Below, one piece after another: positions 6,419 to 9,683 of a DNA stretch of 9,683 nucleotides. The notes under the pieces were generated by a model. It was given only the letters and a program-made list of their open reading frames with translations. It had not been told where the DNA came from and made no database searches. Positions within the stretch are counted from its first letter, which is position 1, and every line of letters starts with the position of its first letter. The DNA lies in NCBI GenBank assembly GCA_017632495.1, contig JAGBRG010000147.1:1-9683 (forward strand), in the 5' to 3' direction. Position numbers and translations under genes: made by a program. The stretch is from Spirochaetales bacterium (GTDB taxonomy: Bacteria; Spirochaetota; Spirochaetia; Sphaerochaetales; Sphaerochaetaceae).

Positions 6419-7042
6419 TTAAAGTTTTGCCTTAAGTCTCTCAAAGACATCGGCAGGCTTCACGGAAGCATCGATTTCCTTGATAAGACCCTTCTTTTTG
6501 TAGTAGTCAATCAAAGGCTCTGTCTGGCTGGTATAGACCTCAAGGCGGTGCACAATTGCATCTTCCTTATCATCAGGTCTCTGGATAAGATCCTCACCTG
6601 TCTCATCGTCCTTTCCTTCCACTTTAGGAGGATTGAAAACGATGTGATAAAGCCTTCCTGTGGATGGACACATTCTTCTTCCTGAAAGACGCTTTACAAC
6701 CTCTTCCATCGGAACCACGAAGTTAACAACGGCATCAATATCTGTCATCTCAGCCAGTGCATCGGCCTGCGGGATTGTGCGCGGAAATCCGTCAAGGATG
6801 AAACCGTTCTTACAGTCAGGCTCGGCAATGCGGTTTTTTACCATCTCGATTGTCACTGAATCAGGAACAAGACCTCCTGAAGCAAGAATCTCCTTGACCT
6901 TGAGACCGAGCTCTGTTTCGTTTTTGATATTGTTTCTGAAAAGATCACCTGTCGAGATGTGCGGGATGTTGTAGAACTCCTTTGCTCTTACGGCAATAGT
7001 TCCCTTTCCTGCTCCCGGAGGGCCCAAAAAAACCATTTTCAT
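6419..7042 (-). CDS. adk: Adenylate kinase
   Basis: The protein has 207 residues. It interconverts ATP plus AMP and two ADP in the cytoplasm, completing the phosphorylation of salvaged AMP. Motifs in order are P-loop GPPGAGKGT (7-15), HISTGDLFR (28-36, AMP site), LVPD (58-61) and GFILDGFPRT (80-89). A long LID at about 121-158 begins GRRMCPSTGRLYH and ends LIQRPDD. The LID has one cysteine only (125), so it lacks the four-residue zinc site of some bacterial Adks. The start at 7042 gives MKMVFLGPPG and has GGAGG seven bases upstream; longer readings to 7099 add an unlikely leader. The gene is convergent with the ABC operon and divergent from the UPRT-like gene. Confidence 0.95.
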   Translation of the reverse strand: MKMVFLGPPGAGKGTIAVRAKEFYNIPHISTGDLFRNNIKNETELGLKVKEILASGGLVPDSVTIEMVKNRIAEPDCKNGFILDGFPRTIPQADALAEMTDIDAVVNFVVPMEEVVKRLSGRRMCPSTGRLYHIVFNPPKVEGKDDETGEDLIQRPDDKEDAIVHRLEVYTSQTEPLIDYYKKKGLIKEIDASVKPADVFERLKAKL

Positions 7043-7066
7043 CCTATTTCCTCCATACATAGTTCT

Positions 7067-7082
7067 AGGGGCAAAAACCCCT
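7067..7082 (-). promoter_or_regulatory. Stem-loop in the adk leader
   Basis: AGGGG (7067-7071) and CCCCT (7078-7082) form a five-base stem with a six-base loop. It would lie at the start of the adk transcript (predicted start near 7083). In the minus direction no T run follows the stem, so it is not a terminator; a stabilising role is possible. Confidence 0.35.
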
Positions 7083-7089
7083 TTCGGCA

Positions 7090-7118
7090 ATGTTAGCACA
7101 AAAAACTGTATTGTGCAA
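7090..7118 (-). promoter_or_regulatory. Promoter of adk
   Basis: On the minus strand, TTGCAC (7118-7113) and TAACAT (7095-7090) are 17 bases apart, and the -10 is preceded by TGC, an extended -10 (TGnTAACAT). Predicted transcription start is near 7083, about 41 bases before the adk ATG. Confidence 0.6.
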
Positions 7119-7119
7119 A
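7093..7119. promoter_or_regulatory. Spaced inverted repeat in the divergent adk/UPRT promoter region (candidate operator)
   Basis: TTAGCACAA (7093-7101) and TTGTGCAAA (7111-7119) are inverted copies with one mismatch, separated by nine bases. The core GCACAA/TTGTGC is exact. It spans the adk promoter from -10 to -35, the usual location for a repressor dimer. It also overlaps the weak plus-strand promoter candidate TTAGCA (7093-7098), 17 bases, CAAAAT (7116-7121). Confidence 0.4.
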
Positions 7120-7157
7120 ATTACTGTGTGCATTATCATTTTCTCGGAGGTTTGAAT

Positions 7158-8213
7158 ATGGATATTCAAGGAAGAAAAGTTACAATCCACGCACAGGACC
7201 TTGATGGTTTTCTGAAGGACATAGACAAAGAACGCATCGACCATGTAAACAAGCTTTATGAGGCCAGTATCGAAGCCTGCAAGATGATTGAGGCAGGAAA
7301 AGGCGGAAAAGACGAACTGGTCGAAGCTCAGGGTCAGATCGGAAAATATCTTGAAAGTGTTGTGGAGCAGGAACCGAGAATCCATGTTTACTGCTTCGAA
7401 TCCCCTAAAGAGCAGCATGCGGCAGCCAGCCGTCTTGTTGCAAAGCTCAGAGACCCCAACACAGGCCATGAGGAATTTCTGTACTACATTCAGAGAGCCT
7501 ATGAGCTTTTGTTCACACACATTTATACCGATAACGCAATGAAGACCAAGAGGTCCATCATAGCAAAGACTCCTGTCACAAACCCGTGCAGAAACTATGC
7601 CGTACACAGAATTCCTGATGTTGACAACCTCACAAAAGACAGTGTCATGTGCGTCATGCTCCGTGGTGCCCTGCTCCCCAGCATGATCATCAGCAAGGAG
7701 ATTCAGGATTACAGCTCAAACGGCCTTATCACTCCGTTTGCCCTTTTCAGAATCAAGAGAGACGAGACAAAGAAAGAGACCAACATGGCCTATGTTCTTG
7801 ACCTTGATAAGTCATTCTTCGATTTCAAGGAACTTGATGGAAAAGATCTGGTATTCGCCGACCCGATGAACGCAACCGGCGGATCTCTGATTACAATCGT
7901 AAACTACCTCAAGGAAAACGGCGTAAAGCCCAGAAGCATAAAGTTCATCAACGTCATCTCCGCCCTGAAGGGATCTTTGAGAATCGTAAGAGCCCTTCCC
8001 GAGTGCGAAGTCTTTACTCTCTGGATGGACCCGGTTCTCAACGATGCTGCATATATTCTTCCTGGACTTGGAGATGCCGGAGACAGACTTAACGGCGTTG
8101 ACCTTCCGGGCAACCCGAGAAACATGATTCAGCTCATAGCCGATTATGGTGCAACAATCACCAATCTCTACAGGGCACAGGTAAAGAAAATTGAAGAGAC
8201 GGTGCTCAGCTGA
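7158..8213 (+). CDS. Uracil phosphoribosyltransferase-like protein with extra N- and C-terminal segments
   Basis: The 351-residue protein contains the UPRT core, which makes UMP from uracil and PRPP. Visible motifs are VMLRGALLPSM (166-176, the LRAG region), the PRPP loop FADPMNATGGS (233-243) and the uracil-site motif PGLGDAGDR (302-310). Usual UPRTs are about 208 residues with these motifs near positions 78, 130 and 200. Here roughly 90 residues are added at the N-terminus and about 40 at the C-terminus. The N-terminal addition is helix-rich and carries no P-loop, so it is not a uridine-kinase fusion. Start ATG at 7158 follows CGGAGG (7145-7150). Motifs are strong enough to call the fold; uracil as substrate is likely but not certain. 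A TPR lipoprotein gene overlaps its end. Confidence 0.8.
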   Translation: MDIQGRKVTIHAQDLDGFLKDIDKERIDHVNKLYEASIEACKMIEAGKGGKDELVEAQGQIGKYLESVVEQEPRIHVYCFESPKEQHAAASRLVAKLRDPNTGHEEFLYYIQRAYELLFTHIYTDNAMKTKRSIIAKTPVTNPCRNYAVHRIPDVDNLTKDSVMCVMLRGALLPSMIISKEIQDYSSNGLITPFALFRIKRDETKKETNMAYVLDLDKSFFDFKELDGKDLVFADPMNATGGSLITIVNYLKENGVKPRSIKFINVISALKGSLRIVRALPECEVFTLWMDPVLNDAAYILPGLGDAGDRLNGVDLPGNPRNMIQLIADYGATITNLYRAQVKKIEETVLS

Positions 8214-8799
8214 CAAAAAGCGCATCGCATTACTCATTCTCATCACAGCTTTGTTCTGTCTCTGTGCCTGCCGTACTACGACGGGCACAGACCACGATCA
8301 GATTGTAAAGGCCGCCATTAATCTTGCAGACTCCTACACCAGCCTCTCTCGCTATGAGGACGCCCTTTCTGTCTACGACAGGGCCATCGAGCAGGCCGAT
8401 GACTACAGGCTCTATTACAATAAGGCCATAATCCTCTCATCCTTGGGAAGGAACCTTGAGGCTGCCAGGCTTTGCTCAGAAAGCTTCGAACGATTTTCAG
8501 ACATCATCTCCTTCAAGGTTGCCGAGGCCAAATACCTGAGACTTGCAGGTGATAACTCAGGCTCATATTCTGCCTATCTTAAAGAACTTGAACTGAATCC
8601 CTACGACAGGGAAACAAGAATCAGACTCATCGACAACCTTATTGAAGACGGGCAGAATCAGATGGCCTATGATCAGGCCATTTTAATGTGGAATCAAGGC
8701 TATAGAGACGAGAAAGGAATTGAGTATCTCTATACTTTGCAACCAAATAACTGGGAAGTTCTATACTTTCAGATTACAGGCAGGACTAAAGAGCAATAA
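8191..8799 (+). CDS. Small TPR lipoprotein
   Basis: This frame gives 202 residues. A basic n-region (KRRCSADKKR) leads to a hydrophobic core (IALLILITALFCL) and lipobox LCAC ending at Cys27, so the mature protein is probably a membrane-anchored lipoprotein facing the periplasm. The rest is about four TPR-like helical pairs: near AINLADSYTSLSRYEDALSV, YYNKAIILSSLGRNLEAARL, AKYLRLAGDNSGSYSAYLKE and RLIDNLIEDGQNQMAYDQA. TPRs bind partner proteins; no partner is visible. The only usable start is TTG at 8191, since an in-frame TAA lies at 8182-8184. This overlaps the UPRT-like gene by 23 bases with only a weak ribosome site, suggesting coupling to its translation. The stop overlaps the convergent CHR gene by 14 bases. 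Confidence 0.75.
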   Translation: MKRRCSADKKRIALLILITALFCLCACRTTTGTDHDQIVKAAINLADSYTSLSRYEDALSVYDRAIEQADDYRLYYNKAIILSSLGRNLEAARLCSESFERFSDIISFKVAEAKYLRLAGDNSGSYSAYLKELELNPYDRETRIRLIDNLIEDGQNQMAYDQAILMWNQGYRDEKGIEYLYTLQPNNWEVLYFQITGRTKEQ

Positions 8800-9322
8800 T
8801 GCCGAAAACCGCTCCCAGAGCAATCCAGAAGATCGGGTGAACCTTCTTCCATTTAAGAGCACAGAATAAAAGCACGGCAAATGCGACAAGAGGCAGTACC
8901 ATAATCTTTTTCTCTGAATCCAGGAACGTAAGAGGCAACAGCTGCCACAGAGCATAAAGCAGAAGGCCTATGACCGCAGCTCTAAGATACTTGAAGACGG
9001 TCTTTACAACAGGTCTTTCCGAAAAATGAGAAAGAAGGCTGGCAATAATCAAGATTATTATCACAGACGGGGTCACAAGACCTATGGTTGCAACAAGGCC
9101 GCCAGGGATACCTGCTGTCTCAAAACCGACATAGGTGGCCATGTTTACACCGATGGGACCCGGAGTGGACTCTGATATGGCAATCATGTTGGCAAGCTCT
9201 GATGTGGTAAACCATCCTGTTCTTGCACTTATGTCAAACAGAAACGGAACGGTTGCCATTCCGCCGCCTATTGCGAAAAGACCCGTCTTAAAGAATTCCC
9301 AGAACAACCGTAGGAAAATCAT
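8786..9322 (-). CDS. Short chromate-transporter (CHR) family protein, downstream half of pair
   Basis: The 178-residue membrane protein is one CHR domain, the short-chain type. CHR proteins are secondary transporters; some export chromate, but for most the natural substrate is unknown. It starts with FFKTGLFAIGGGMATVPF (10-27) and has SESTPGPIGVNMATYVG (50-66), the two hallmark motifs, then GIPGGLVATIG and TPSVIIILIIASLL, and further hydrophobic segments to the C-terminus. Start ATG at 9322 is set by GGAGG (9334-9330) and overlaps the stop of the upstream CHR gene by four bases. Short CHR proteins usually come in pairs and work as heterodimers, which fits the overlap. Its end overlaps the TPR lipoprotein gene tail-to-tail, leaving no room for a separate terminator. 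Confidence 0.88.
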   Translation of the reverse strand: MIFLRLFWEFFKTGLFAIGGGMATVPFLFDISARTGWFTTSELANMIAISESTPGPIGVNMATYVGFETAGIPGGLVATIGLVTPSVIIILIIASLLSHFSERPVVKTVFKYLRAAVIGLLLYALWQLLPLTFLDSEKKIMVLPLVAFAVLLFCALKWKKVHPIFWIALGAVFGIIAL

Positions 9323-9683
9323 GACTTGGCCTCCATGCTTTTCTTCTTACCGGAGAAGAAAACAAGAAGCCCGAATGCTATTGTGCAGATGACGATGACA
9401 ACAGGCGAGATTCCAAGAAAAAGCTGAAGTAAAAGAGCAGAAACTGCAACAACAGCAGTAGAGACATTGGAAACGGCCTTTTTCACAAGGTTGATGACGG
9501 CTGTAATCATCAGGGCACAGACTGCGATTCTTATGCCTTCAAATGCCTTTTTTACATAGACGTTGTCCTGAAACATCTTCAGAACAGAAGCCAAAGCCGT
9601 GATGATGACAATTGACGGAAAGATAACACCTAAGGTGGCGACAATAGAACCTGGAATTCCGCGTTTTTTATAGCCTATGAAAG
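9319..9683 (-). CDS. Short chromate-transporter (CHR) family protein, upstream half of pair (cut by window edge)
   Basis: The frame stays open on the minus strand to the right edge, so the gene begins outside the window; about 120 C-terminal residues are visible. The first visible stretch, FIGYKKRGIPGSIVATLG, lines up with YVGFETAGIPGGLVATIG of the downstream CHR protein, and FPSIVIIT with TPSVIIIL, so the two are paralogues. Several hydrophobic segments follow (ALMITAVINLV, TAVVAVSALLLQLFLG, VVIVICTIAFGLLVFF) and a basic end (SGKKKSMEAKS). The hallmark GGG and TPGP motifs would lie beyond the edge. The TTG at 9594 is internal and should not be taken as the start. The stop overlaps the next gene as ATGA. 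Confidence 0.82.
   Translation of the reverse strand, partial: FIGYKKRGIPGSIVATLGVIFPSIVIITALASVLKMFQDNVYVKKAFEGIRIAVCALMITAVINLVKKAVSNVSTAVVAVSALLLQLFLGISPVVIVICTIAFGLLVFFSGKKKSMEAKS

Noticed and set aside
6660..6974. Plus-strand frame over adk
   Set aside because: It is antisense to a gene with all adenylate kinase motifs and has no ribosome site.
7111..7139. TTGTGC and TATCAT, 17 bases apart, as the UPRT promoter
   Set aside because: The predicted start (about 7146) falls inside the ribosome site, which would remove part of it from the mRNA.
7065..7607. Minus-strand 180-codon frame over the UPRT gene and promoter region
   Set aside because: It is cysteine- and leucine-rich shadow sequence overlapping the adk promoter, and the opposite strand carries a clear gene.
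1..9683. CRISPR array, transposon ends, tRNA or rRNA genes, defence genes
   Set aside because: No regularly spaced repeats, transposase motifs, cloverleaf-like segments or defence domains were seen on either strand.

Overview
The window looks like a chromosomal segment of a spirochaete (Spirochaetota, Treponema/Sphaerochaeta-like). This rests on the Sec signal peptide style of the solute-binding protein (cleavage at AVFA|QGG), a lipoprotein signal ending LCAC, the BMP-family nucleoside ABC transporter, paired short chromate transporters and intermediate G+C with many AGA arginine codons. The assignment is an inference from protein style and gene content; no rRNA or other decisive marker is present. 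There are no CRISPR arrays, insertion sequences, tRNAs or rRNAs, and no intergenic gap exceeds about 120 bases.

Layout. 1-610 (minus): 5' part of an AsmA/TamB-like envelope protein, cut by the left edge. 716-1327 (plus): thymidylate kinase, divergent from it. 1445-6347 (plus): a complete BMP-family ABC importer (double ATPase, two permeases, periplasmic binding protein) ending in a strong intrinsic terminator. 6419-7042 (minus): adenylate kinase, convergent with the ABC operon. 7158-8213 (plus): a uracil-phosphoribosyltransferase-like protein longer than usual, divergent from adk, followed with overlap by a small TPR lipoprotein (8191-8799). 8786-9683 (minus): two short chromate-transporter (CHR) genes overlapping by 4 bases, the upstream one cut by the right edge.

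Functional reading. Import of a nucleoside or base (ABC system), conversion to nucleotide (UPRT-like enzyme) and phosphorylation of monophosphates (Tmk, Adk) form a coherent nucleotide-salvage neighbourhood. Gene content supports this but does not prove the transported substrate. The envelope protein, TPR lipoprotein and CHR pair are probably unrelated neighbours.

Points for a second look: a thymidylate kinase whose P-loop lysine is threonine; an ABC ATPase whose second half has lost Walker A and Walker B residues while the signature motif of its first half is altered; a UPRT with extra N- and C-terminal segments; a likely private promoter for the binding protein whose transcript would begin with a UUCG hairpin; a spaced inverted repeat inside the adk promoter; and a possible leaderless start for the TamB-like gene. 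I found no evidence of a wholly new defence or mobile system.
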